Origin: Globisporangium splendens
Lineage: Eukaryota; Oomycota; Peronosporomycetes; Pythiales; Pythiaceae
Reading direction: 5' to 3'
Length of the DNA: 64,000 nucleotides
Assembly (NCBI GenBank): GCA_006386115.1
Contig: VFIW01000013.1
Coordinates: 434,001 to 498,000 of the forward strand
This document shows, in pieces, positions 10,060-19,345 of the stretch. Each line of letters opens with the position of its first letter. The first letter of the stretch is position 1. The notes under the pieces are model-generated. The model saw only the letters and a program-made list of their open reading frames with translations, was not told the origin of the DNA and did no database searches. The translations under genes were made by a program, and so were the position numbers.

Positions 10060-12247
10060 ATGCTGCATCGAGGCGGCCGATGCCGCTGCGCACTGGTGAC
10101 GCAGAGACCTGCGGCCGTCGCGCTGCTTCATGACCGCTACGCGTCGACTCTGCAGCAGCAACAAGTGCCAATGGAGAAGAAGAAGATTTACCTGATAGCT
10201 GGCGAGGCGTCTGGAGATGCGATCGGCGCCAAAGTGATCCACGCGCTCGTGCGCAAGCAAGCGCAGGGTGACCCACGAGCGCAAGCACTGGAGTTTCGAG
10301 GCGTTGGCGGGTATGTTCATGCCATTTGCACATGCGTTTTGCACTAGTATAGAGGGTCATTATGGATACGTATTATGTGGGTTTGTAGGCCTCTGATGTG
10401 CTCTGCTGGAGGGTTCTTGTCGCTATTCCCAATGCACGAGCTCTCGGTCATGGGGCTTGTTGAGGTGCTGCCGTTCCTGTGGCGATTCCGAGTACGTCTT
10501 GCGTAAAGAAGGCGTCTGCCTCCATGCACACAGTGTATATACTAACTTTCTGCGCGCGTACGTATGTTGCATTATGTGCGCATAGCAACGGATCCACGCG
10601 ACGCTCGCCGATATCCGCGCGTATGAGCCGGACGTCGTGCTCACGATCGACTCGAAGGGCTTCACGTTCCGCGTGCTGAAGGCACTGTACGCAGACCCAG
10701 CGACGAGAGATAGTACCACGCGCATGCACTACGTCGCGCCGTCCGTGTGGGCGTACAAGCACCGCCGGAAGAACAATTTCACGGAGCTCTCGCGGCTGCT
10801 ACACCGCATGTTCACCATTCTACCCTTTGAAGATGACATTTTCAATGCAAAGCAGAAGAACAATGCTTCAGATGGAGGTGGTGGTGAGCGCTGGTGCCAA
10901 TTCGTTGGACATCCTGCTGTGGAGGATTTTTTAGAATTCCACGGCCAGTTTGATGGCCAAGACGATAACGAGAACATGAAAGCGAGTGCGGACGAATCCG
11001 ACGTCTTCACAAGCGTTAATGAGACCAAGACACCAGTTGCTGCTGGTGCAGATGCGTTGCTCGATTTGTCCAAGTACAACTGGAGCCACATTGAGGCACA
11101 TGGTAGCAACTTTGAGCGCTTGATGCACAAAGGACGAGATGCAGCGATGGCGCAAGCGACACGTGCACGCTTTGGAGTCCCCGAGAATGCAATCGTGATC
11201 TGCGCACTTGTGGGCAGGTACGCAGTTACGAACACAGCATATGCCTCTGGAAATACTGAGTCTAAAACTTGTACGTGGTGCATGCAGTCGAGCGAATGAA
11301 GTGCGTAAGACCATGGAGGTCGTGGCTGAGGGCATTGAAAAGTACCAAGCGTCTATCGCGAATACCAATCGCCCGGTACGTTCAAATGATGATGCTATGA
11401 AATGTCAGCTTGGATACTAAAGCAGGTTGCAATGGCAGCTTTGCGTTGTGTTTCCAACGATTTCAGCCGTGGTAGATCAAGTGACCGAGCAGCTTCAGCG
11501 GCATGGGTCGAGCAAATACGACACAGTAGTCCTACCTAACCTCTCAGCAGCTGACCGCATAAGTCTCTTCAAGGCGCGCATTTCGTTGTCGCTTCTTCAG
11601 TAGCGACGTGTATCCGAGTGTACTGACAAAATGGTGTGCCATTTTCCCTGTTGTCTAGAGCGCGGATGCTGCGATCGCAGTTTCAGGAACCATCGTCATG
11701 GAGACGACGCTCGCTGGTCTCCCGACAATCGTCGTGTACCGTGCGAACCGAATCACTGAAGTGCTCGCGCAACGGCTCGCGGCTGTGCGGTTCGTGTCGA
11801 TTCCCAACTTACTGCTGGGAAGGTTCGTCCATGCGATGATTCGATACCATTGGTAAAAAGCGTTCGCGGATCGCTGAAACTAACCCGCTTGTCTAATTGC
11901 CGCTTAGACCGCTGCTCCCAGAGCTTCTCTTCCACAATTGCACGGCAACCAACCTCGATGCTGCCCTGCGGTACGTTGCTGCGGCATCTTTCCCCTATTA
12001 CAGTATGACCACAAACTTTACAATCCGGACAACTCGGTGTCATGCCGTTTGCGTTGCGTTTGTCAGAAAGCTTTTAGTTCAAGATCCAGTTGCATGTGCT
12101 GAAGCCCAACACGTGAGCGCCATGGCGCTGAGTACGCTGACCAAGTGGCGAGACGACGGGACCAGCGCAAAGCCGCTGCGCGCAAGCGATGAGGTCGCCG
12201 ACGCGATCCTGCAGGCGCTTGAGCAACGGCGTTCAGTCGCGCATTGA
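10060..12247 (+). CDS. Lipid-A-disaccharide synthase homologue (LpxB-like), probably mitochondrial
   Basis: Eight exons join in phase for 538 aa: 10060-10310, 10389-10491, 10586-11217, 11288-11375, 11439-11573, 11659-11822, 11908-11970 and 12067-12247. Conserved LpxB (GT19) blocks appear in order: YLIAGEASGD (residues 44-53), SLFPMHELSVMGLVEVLP, APSVWAYKHRR, FVGHP (224-228), GSRANEV (328-334), AVSGTIVMETTLAGLPTIVV and SIPNLLLG. LpxB joins UDP-2,3-diacylglucosamine to lipid X to make lipid A disaccharide. Plants keep a mitochondrial set of Lpx enzymes; the basic, hydroxylated 35-residue N-terminus here would fit mitochondrial import. About 100 residues separate FVGHP from GSRANEV, much more than in bacteria, including an acidic low-complexity insert. 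Intron 5 (11574-11658) needs a GC donor to keep frame. Introns rule out bacterial contamination. Confidence 0.88.
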
Positions 12248-12728
12248 CAGGAAGGTCGCATGTGACACACATAAAATGCAGCTTTCAATTCTATCGCCAG
12301 ATTTGGCCAATTAATCCACATTTCCCAAAACAAGGTGGGATCGCGATACTGACGATATTGACGACACGAACGATTTACCCACTTTTTGCGAAATGTGGTG
12401 CCAGATTCACCGAGATTCACACCACCTAATTGTGCTATACACCGTAATCGCAACTTACAAATTGAGTTGATTTTAGCCAATGGTGTCGAGCGACTCCTAC
12501 CTATCCTGTCCTCATTTATCCGCACGATCATCGATCATGGCGGTTCCATAGAGGGAGGGAATGGGAGAAAGAGAACGCGATGGCATCGCCAGTCCTCCTT
12601 CTCCAGCGACCGCGCGACCGCCGACGTCTGCAGCAGCATCTCTCTATTGAGCTCATAGCGTAGCCGCTCCAGTGCGCGGTCACCCAGTCGCTGCGTCATT
12701 CTGTGAGGAGAGAAAGCGTAACAAACGA
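12248..12728. other. Intergenic region, no gene seen
   Basis: AT-rich stretch between the lpxB-like gene and the first four-TM gene. It contains one CCAAT core (TTAGCCAATGG, about 12474-12484). No coding pattern was recognised. Confidence 0.55.
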
Positions 12729-13709
12729 ATGGCGAACCTGCGGCTCAGCACCAAGTCCGAGTGGCATCGGGACTTGCTCTTTGCCGCAGGCTGCAGCCTC
12801 GTAGGCGTGGGACTCTTCCCGTACGTGCACGCGTACTATCACTTCGCATGGCTTCAAGGCGGGGCGAGCGTCTCGAGCGGCAATTATAATAACAGAGCGT
12901 CCCAAGAAGTCGAGCGCATTGTGCACCCGTCGACGAATACGGCGTTCGACCTGATGACGTGCTTTGTGAGCCTGATGTTTGCGCTCTTTGGCTCGGCGCT
13001 GATGGTGCTGAGCTCTCTCGTGCTCCCGCGACGCGCCACGCGATTCTGTCTAAAGACCGTGGGGATGCCGCTCGCCGTGATCGCAGCCGGCGCCGCGATG
13101 CTTGTGGTGTCCATTTACGCTGAGAACGATCTCGCAGCAGCCTGGAAGCGAAGTGCACTCGGGAACTTCAGCGCGACACGGTCCGAGCGCCAGCTGGAGC
13201 ACTACGTCAACCAGATCTACTGCCATGCATTCGGGGATAAAGTTTGCCGCGAAGGCGACCTGGCAGACGCCAAGATGCTGTTCGTGTCACTGCAGTCATG
13301 GCCGCGCAATCGCGCCGACCACGCGAGCGTAAGCGAAATGTGCAGGGTAATCGACAGCTTTGATGACAAGAGAGAGAACGCGGTGTGCCGCATGTGCCGA
13401 GTATGCAGCAGGATCCAGCGCCACGCAAGGAATCAGCACGATGGCGCAAGTTTGCTGAATGTGCTCAAGGCGCCAAGTCAAGCATCAGTGCAATGGTGCG
13501 GCCACTACTTGAGCTCAGGAAGCGTTGACATGGGTCAGGAGGTAGCAAAGTCTCCGTACCAGCAGCATCGCAGGGACGTACTGGAGCATTGGGGCAAGTC
13601 GCCGATTTCATTGTATGCGAGTGCGCATCTGCTGACGGCGCTCGTGCTGTTCTCTGTACCGTCCGTTGCGACGATGGCGCGTTGGTACTTTTCGACAGCC
13701 ATGGAATAA
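12729..13709 (+). CDS. Four-TM (tetraspanin-like topology) membrane protein, paralogue A
   Basis: Single exon, 326 aa, starting at MANLRLSTKSEWHRD. An in-frame upstream extension exists only through a non-ATG codon. Hydrophobic segments fall at about residues 16-39, 73-98, 110-131 and 298-320. They leave a short first loop and a roughly 165-residue loop between segments 3 and 4, the layout of tetraspanins. The large loop has cysteines including QIYCHAFGDKVC and a CRMCRVC cluster, but I see no canonical CCG motif. Two paralogues follow at 14781 and 16871. Shared anchors are VHPSTNTAFDL before segment 2, YAENDLAAAW after segment 3, YCHA in the loop and YQQH..LEHWGKSP before segment 4. The function is not recognised. 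Confidence 0.8.
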   Translation: MANLRLSTKSEWHRDLLFAAGCSLVGVGLFPYVHAYYHFAWLQGGASVSSGNYNNRASQEVERIVHPSTNTAFDLMTCFVSLMFALFGSALMVLSSLVLPRRATRFCLKTVGMPLAVIAAGAAMLVVSIYAENDLAAAWKRSALGNFSATRSERQLEHYVNQIYCHAFGDKVCREGDLADAKMLFVSLQSWPRNRADHASVSEMCRVIDSFDDKRENAVCRMCRVCSRIQRHARNQHDGASLLNVLKAPSQASVQWCGHYLSSGSVDMGQEVAKSPYQQHRRDVLEHWGKSPISLYASAHLLTALVLFSVPSVATMARWYFSTAME

Positions 13710-14780
13710 CGAGATCTCTGCTGGACTCGATGAAGGAGAGCGCATGGTGGCCACCATACGAGAATGCAAAGCATGTAGAATACGATAGCACCACGTATGT
13801 CAAGGTGCAAATGAATATTATAATCCGAATCACATGTAATTTCGACTTTCATGGCGTGTGCATACTTCAGAATGCGTATTATGATCCATATCACGTATAC
13901 AAGTTCCAACTCCTGCGATGTATGCCCATCAATCCAGACACAGCGCTCATGGCAGCGTACTGATTTGACACATGTCCACCAACCTTTCCAACAGTGCACG
14001 CCTGAGTCTCGACATTCACGAGTTTGATTATCTGTGCCTGCACACTGTATGAGCGTGTATGTGCCCACTCCTCCACGTCTGAATGGGTGCGAGCAGTGAA
14101 TGAGTCTCGCCAATAATCTCCACGGATTCCCAACAACTCAAAGCGAGTCCAACGGCGCTTTTCACCTTTTGCCAAGCAGATTTTCACACAAAATGCTGTC
14201 CAAACTGCCAACTGTCTCACGTCTCAACAGGCTCAACTCAGCCATCCTACAAGGCCATGGTTGCTACTTTATACACCAGATGTAGCCATGGCGTTTCCGC
14301 TCTTGCACGATCCATCTCATGAGCAGCAAGCAGCTGAAGCAAAAAAATAAGCAAAGCATGTCCCACAGAGAGGCATGCAAACTGTTGCTCGCAAGCGGTG
14401 CCGTGAATGCCATCCCCCAAAATTATCAAAGCACGGTGCATGCGCAATAGCAGGATCCATTTTCCATCTATTGCGTTTCCCCTCTTCTAATGCACAGACA
14501 GTGTATACCACCTAGTTTTGGCAATTTGTCCATCTCAGCAGATGCACCAAGAAGCTGCTAGGATCGGAAAGATCAACTGCATAAACTGGCACACGCACTG
14601 CGCGTGATGCACATGGAAACTTTAAACTTTGGTCGCCATGCGCCGTTCTCCGTCCGCAGGTGATGATGGACCTCTCTGCGAACAGTCGTGGCCCCTCCTC
14701 TCTACCCGCCGCCCCATGCCCGGCACCTCGCATTCTTCAACGCGTGCGCTGCATCGCAAAACGAACTCCGCGTGAACGCC
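13710..14780. other. Intergenic region between four-TM paralogues A and B
   Basis: About 1.07 kb. Short frames only, without domain resemblance. AT content is higher than in the flanking genes. Likely holds the paralogue A terminator and paralogue B promoter; no motif was singled out. Confidence 0.55.
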
Positions 14781-15764
14781 ATGAAATCCGGTGCGGACCG
14801 CGAGGTGCTCTACGTCGCTGGCTGCGGCCTCGTGGGCTTCGGGCTCTTCCCCTTCCTGCACGCGTACTACAATGCGTACCCGTGGCCGCGCTGGCATGCC
14901 AGCAGTGGTGAGAGCAGTAATGCGTTCCATATCCAGCATGTGGTGCACCCGTCGACACAGACGGCGTTCGACCTGCTCACGTGTATGGTCAGCGCCATGT
15001 TTGCGCTCTTTGGCGCCGGCGTCATGTTCCTGAGCTGTCTGGTGCTGCCCAAGCAGACGACGCGTGTGTGTCTCAAGACCGTCGGCGTGCCGCTCGCGGT
15101 CATCGCCATGGGCGTCACGATGCTCGTGTACTCGATCTACGCCGAGAACGACGTCGCCGCGGCGTGGAAAGCGAGTATGCTGCGCCAGTTTGACGCGCCA
15201 CAGTTGGAACAATTGGAGAACCGCGTGAACCAGGTGTACTGCCATGCGTACGGCACGCGTGTGTGCCACGAAGGCTCGCTCGCCGACGCGAAAGCGCTGT
15301 TCACGACGCTCGAGACCTGGCCACGAGCACAAAACGATCAAGTGGGGGTGCGCGAGTCCTGCCAAGGCTTTGGCGCGGACGCTGCGGCATGGCAGCACGG
15401 CATCCCAGACGCCATGAAGATCTGTCGCTTGTGCGGCACCGTCGAGCGCGAACCCATGAGCGAGGAGATTGATCTGCTGGACGTGATTCCGGCTCCACAG
15501 AAGGTAGTAGTGGAGTGGTGCGGTGAGTACCTGACCACGCAGCGATCGGATGTGAAGCTCGCGAATGCGCCGTACCAGCAGCACAAGAAGGAGGTTCTGG
15601 ACCATTGGGACAAGTCGCCGACGTCGCTGACCGCGAGCGCGCAGCTGCTCGTCGTGCTCATCTGGTTCTCCATGGCGTCGATCTTCGCCATGGTGCGTTG
15701 GTACGTCACGCCCGAAGACGAATGGATCTCTGCTGCTGCTGCTTCCATGAGCGTCGTCGTATAA
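14781..15764 (+). CDS. Four-TM (tetraspanin-like topology) membrane protein, paralogue B
   Basis: Single exon, 327 aa, starting MKSGADREVLYVAGCG. Closely similar to paralogue A throughout: FGLFPFLHAYYN in segment 1, VHPSTQTAFDLLTC and FALFGAGVMFLSC in segment 2, KTVGVPLAVIAMGVTMLV in segment 3, YAENDVAAAWK, NQVYCHAYGTRVC and a CRLCG motif in the large loop, then YQQHKKEVLDHWDKSPTSL and a final hydrophobic segment. The ATG at 14781 aligns with the start region of paralogue A; further open frame upstream has no ATG. The predicted topology puts both ends in the cytosol and the Cys-bearing loop outside or in a lumen. Confidence 0.8.
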   Translation: MKSGADREVLYVAGCGLVGFGLFPFLHAYYNAYPWPRWHASSGESSNAFHIQHVVHPSTQTAFDLLTCMVSAMFALFGAGVMFLSCLVLPKQTTRVCLKTVGVPLAVIAMGVTMLVYSIYAENDVAAAWKASMLRQFDAPQLEQLENRVNQVYCHAYGTRVCHEGSLADAKALFTTLETWPRAQNDQVGVRESCQGFGADAAAWQHGIPDAMKICRLCGTVEREPMSEEIDLLDVIPAPQKVVVEWCGEYLTTQRSDVKLANAPYQQHKKEVLDHWDKSPTSLTASAQLLVVLIWFSMASIFAMVRWYVTPEDEWISAAAASMSVVV

Positions 15765-15975
15765 AGGAGCTGTTGTGTCCATCGAGAGTATGTGTATCAT
15801 AGTGTTTTGTACGAATAGACACACTGCAGACTAACTTAGAAATGTATAAACGAATGAACCCAACAGGTCTTCAGAAAGATGCCTTTTGGCAGCAGTAAAG
15901 TGGTAAAACACTGCATTTTATCGATCACTTCAATGACTTGATGGCACGCCACTCGCTCTATTCCAATACATCTGT

Positions 15976-16395
15976 CTATTCTTTCGAATACTTGGAGATG
16001 TCCGACTGCGCGAACGTTTGCTCCCAGTTCTGGCCGTCAAAGGGCTCGACCGTGACCGCGCCGAGGGTACCCGGGTCGATGCACGCGACAGTGATCGCGT
16101 AGCCGTCCTGGTTGCTGCGCGGGACGTAGAACGGCTGCACGCCGCAGCGCTTGCAGAACATGTGCTTGGCGCGGTGCGTGTTGAACGTGTACGTCGTGAG
16201 CGCGTCTTCGCCCTTGAGCAGCCGGAAGCGCGCTTGCGGGATGATCGCGTGCGTGTTCTTCTTCATGGCGCAGATGGAGCAGTTGCAGTCGATCGCCACG
16301 AGGTCGCGCTCGCCGTCGAACTCGAACTCGACGTCGCGGCAGTGGCACGCGCCGCGGTGTGTCACGAGTGCGGGGGAGGCAGCGGAGGACGCCAT
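15976..16395 (-). CDS. GFA-domain protein (glutathione-dependent formaldehyde-activating family / CENP-V type)
   Basis: Single exon, 139 aa. The sequence shows the GFA zinc-binding pattern: GACHCRDVEFEF (first Cys pair), DCNCSICAMKK (second Cys group), then FCKRCGVQPFY with a downstream Asp/Gly-rich end. This is a Mss4-like fold binding two zinc ions. Founding members were proposed to speed formation of S-hydroxymethylglutathione from formaldehyde and glutathione; many members have no proven activity. It sits on the opposite strand between two copies of the four-TM family, with no sign that the functions are linked. Confidence 0.9.
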   Translation of the reverse strand: MASSAASPALVTHRGACHCRDVEFEFDGERDLVAIDCNCSICAMKKNTHAIIPQARFRLLKGEDALTTYTFNTHRAKHMFCKRCGVQPFYVPRSNQDGYAITVACIDPGTLGAVTVEPFDGQNWEQTFAQSDISKYSKE

Positions 16396-16870
16396 GGCGA
16401 ATGGAAGGGTGGAGGGGGGCTTGATGGACGCGTTTCCGCCGTTGCGCTTGTTGTGAACTGATCATGTTCAGAGTGAATGGGTGTACCTCTTTAGCATGGA
16501 TAGAACAAATTGGGTCTGATGGATTTCATCATAGAAACAGTATCAAACGATGTTATAAAGAGGTTTTGATGCGACACTAAAGGCAGCGCCAGTTTGAGTG
16601 GCAGAACGTTCTTTGCCTCTGCATTGTGGTACAGAGCGATTAATTTGCTTTAAAGCGACGTGACTGGCTGAAAAAACAATTAGATGGCTATGATTGCGCA
16701 AACTTCTGTCTAACTCGGTTTCAACCTTCCAAACATACGCACAACTCTGTATTCAACGCTTAACCATTTCTCCAAATACGATATATCGTGCAACCCGGTA
16801 CTACCGACTGCTACATGCGAAAGAGCGTCTTTTCGTGCACCTGCCTGCACAATACCGATCTTGTGGCCAC
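16396..16870. other. Divergent intergenic region, GFA gene and four-TM paralogue C
   Basis: About 475 bp with a CCAAT-type motif on the plus strand (GACTGGCTGAAAA, about 16662-16674). No additional gene was recognised. Confidence 0.5.
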
Positions 16871-17689
16871 ATGCAGCAGCACCCACGACGCCGCGACGTG
16901 CTCTTCGGCGCTGGATGCGGTCTCACCGCCGTGGGGTTGTTTCCGCTCCTCCTCCAGCAGCAGCAGCAGCTGCAGGCGGTGCACTGGCGCTCGTCGTTTG
17001 CAGCCTCCGTCTATCATCTGCGTCGTCGACATGAGGCACAATCCGAGTGCCTGCTCCTTCGCCAGTCGTTCCTCCACCCGTCGACCAACGCAGCGTTTGA
17101 TCTGCTCACATGCGCGCTCGCTGCCGTGTTCACGCTGCTGGGCGTAGGAGTCATGTTGCTCAGCCTGGTGGTGTTTCCATCGAAAGTGACGGCACAGCAG
17201 GGTCTTCGCGTCATCGGTGTGCCGCTCTGTGTCCTCACAATGCAGACACTACTGCTCATGACCTCGATCTACAATGCAAACGACATTGCGCACGCATGGC
17301 AAGAGTGCATCTTACGCGACTTTGGGACTAATGAGCTCGCACGCCAGGTGAATCGCATGTACTGTCACGCCATCGCGAGCCGCACGTGCTCTTTACAAGA
17401 AATGATACATCCATTACCCGCGACAACGAAATGGTGCGCAGACTGCCTCACAGGGAACGCAGACAACAGGACGATCGAAGGCACTGGAAGTACGCATTCA
17501 GCGTCTCCATTCCGTCAGCGTGGTGACGCTATTCTGGAGAAATGGGAAAATTCACCGACTTGCCTGACGAGGAGTGCACGTCTGCTGCTGGCGCTTGTGG
17601 CGATTGCACTCCCAGCGATTGCGATCATCGTGCGCTGGTACACTACATCAAGTATGCCGGTCCGCGCACCTGCACATTATTCAGAATAG
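16871..17689 (+). CDS. Four-TM (tetraspanin-like topology) membrane protein, paralogue C, shorter loop
   Basis: Single exon, 272 aa from MQQHPRRRDVLFGAGCG, aligning with the starts of paralogues A and B. It keeps all four hydrophobic segments, LHPSTNAAFDLLTC, YNANDIAHAWQ, NRMYCHAIASRTC and the terminal segment ending IVRWY. The large loop is about 60 residues shorter than in A and B. It has lost the CRxC cluster but keeps an ATTKWCADCL motif. It is the most divergent of the three tandem copies. An open frame extends upstream to 16694 but only from a non-ATG codon. Confidence 0.75.
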   Translation: MQQHPRRRDVLFGAGCGLTAVGLFPLLLQQQQQLQAVHWRSSFAASVYHLRRRHEAQSECLLLRQSFLHPSTNAAFDLLTCALAAVFTLLGVGVMLLSLVVFPSKVTAQQGLRVIGVPLCVLTMQTLLLMTSIYNANDIAHAWQECILRDFGTNELARQVNRMYCHAIASRTCSLQEMIHPLPATTKWCADCLTGNADNRTIEGTGSTHSASPFRQRGDAILEKWENSPTCLTRSARLLLALVAIALPAIAIIVRWYTTSSMPVRAPAHYSE

Positions 17690-17834
17690 AAAGACCGAGT
17701 TGCATAGAATAGTCAAGCAAACGTAGCAGGATAAATGCCAATAAGCAATGAACAAGTTGCAAATGCAGCAGTCGATCCGATGTATTTATATAGCGTGCCA
17801 CCTTCTCGTTCCGGTAGTTTATGGACGCCAGACA

Positions 17835-18809
17835 ATGTTTCGCAAGAGCAAAGTGACGCATCTTGAGGATGGCAACGTGGCGAAAGCTGCTGCTGCCTCT
17901 GCGAAGCTCCGGATTCTGAGTATCCCAGACAAGGTGAAGCTCCTCGTCGACGAGTCCCTAGAGGCGTACCCACCCGGTCTCACGCAGCCATGTACGTATA
18001 TATTGGGTGGCTACTGCAGCAAAACGCCGCTTGCTGCGATGCGGCTCTTCTCACCCAAGTTTCGCTTCGACTTCGGTTCGTTTTCCAGTCTCCAAACAAG
18101 AGCTCGTGCGTCTCAAGAAACGATTCGCGACACTATTGCCGCCAGAAGAGCGCTCGCTGCTCTCTGTGCACGACTTCCTATTGATGCCGGAGCTCCGGTT
18201 ATACCCGTTCGTGCTGCTCATCGCGGAACTTGTCATTAAGAAGACAGGGTCGAGTAAAGTTGAGGTTGCTGTGGCGGAAGCAGTGCGTGACAGCATCACG
18301 AATGCACCTGTTCCGCGCGAGGCTGTGCTCACGTTCAAGCAATTTCTGACACTTCTCGCGATCTTCGGTCCGAAACAGAGTCTCAACTGCAAGCAAAGAG
18401 GTATGCCAATCCGTCAGCTTTCTTCATGCATTTTCTCGTCAAAACCAAGGATTTGGTTGTTGTTCACAGACACATGTCGCTCTTCCACGCAGTACTATTT
18501 GACGTATACGATCGCGATTCGGACGGATTCGTGACGATGGAAGACTTGCTCGCTGCGCTTGCTCGCATTCTGACAACGTCAGCAGCTACGCTGCGGCCAA
18601 GTCTTGAAGCCAAACTGAAGCCGTTCACAATGAACGGCGTTCAAAACCTGCGTCTCGATTTTGACGAGTTTCATCAGGTAACGGTGTGTGAAACAAAGGC
18701 AACTTTTTCATTCACTTCAGCGCGGCTTTTCTCACGCATGCATCGTTATTCATATGTGCAGCTCGTGTCCAAGGACGAAGTGGTAAATGCCCTGACGATC
18801 CCATACTGA
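17835..18809 (+). CDS. Calcineurin-B-like EF-hand protein (one splice junction unresolved)
   Basis: Segments are 17835-17991, 18089-18400, about 18470-18677 and 18762-18809. The first part ends in an FSKQELVRLKKRF helix, as at the start of calcineurin B and CHP proteins. Segment 3 has a good EF-hand (DVYDRDSDGFVTMEDLLAAL), followed by a second helix-loop (LRLDFDEFHQ, LVSKDEVVNAL). Calcineurin B-type proteins bind calcium and regulate a phosphatase or exchanger. Introns 1 and 3 fit GT-AG and keep phase. The second intron has obvious sites (donor GTATGC at 18401, acceptor CACAG ending 18469), but using them shifts the frame and hits a stop. Either an unusual donor is used (a GC at 18393 restores frame), or there is a one-base error, or the gene is damaged. 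Confidence 0.65.
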
Positions 18810-19345
18810 AGTGGCACAGTGGGATGCAATCCACTTTCAAGAGCTCCAGTTTGGAATTCACAGCTTTGTGATATCCCCTGGACGTGGAGACTGCCTCGTC
18901 ACTAAGGCGATCCAACTTTCTTTGTCTTTCGCTTCAAGACGTGGCATTTTTGCAGTTTGCAGATCCTACTGCGCTCGCTGTAGACGGATTTTCTAAGCAA
19001 GTTCTCCAGACGCGTTGACAGCAGCAGTGTGAACAAGGAAAATAGTGTAACTCCTCTTTGCTCAATGCATAGACTTCCAACTAGCTTTCCCCCACCGATT
19101 CGCCACTGTTGTCTGTCTCCCAAACACGCCAAAAGCCGTTCTCAGGCAACCAAGTACTCGTTCTCATGATCAAGTGGCACATCGGCACGCGAGGCTGCGG
19201 CCGTCGCGCCGCGGTCACGACTGCGCCAAGTTCCTGCTCGGTATGCTTCATGTGCATCAACTCCTGATAATGGTAATAGCGATTTTCTAACGGGCATAGT
19301 TGCGGCCTTGCTGAATAGACAAACTGGACGACGGTCGACAATCAG
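18810..19345. other. Region upstream of the kinesin remnant, expected first exon not found
   Basis: The N-terminal strand of a kinesin motor should be encoded here, but neither plus-strand frame reads as one. A minus-strand frame at 19081-19341 (86 codons) has mixed protein-like composition but no recognised motif and is not called. Confidence 0.4.

Noticed and set aside
10060..12247. lpxB as bacterial contamination or a recent transfer
   Set aside because: Seven introns, eukaryotic flanking genes and base composition like its neighbours argue for a resident nuclear gene.
14622..15824. 400-codon minus-strand open frame over four-TM paralogue B
   Set aside because: Shadow frame. The plus-strand paralogue has two similar copies nearby, and the minus product is Arg/His-rich without pattern.
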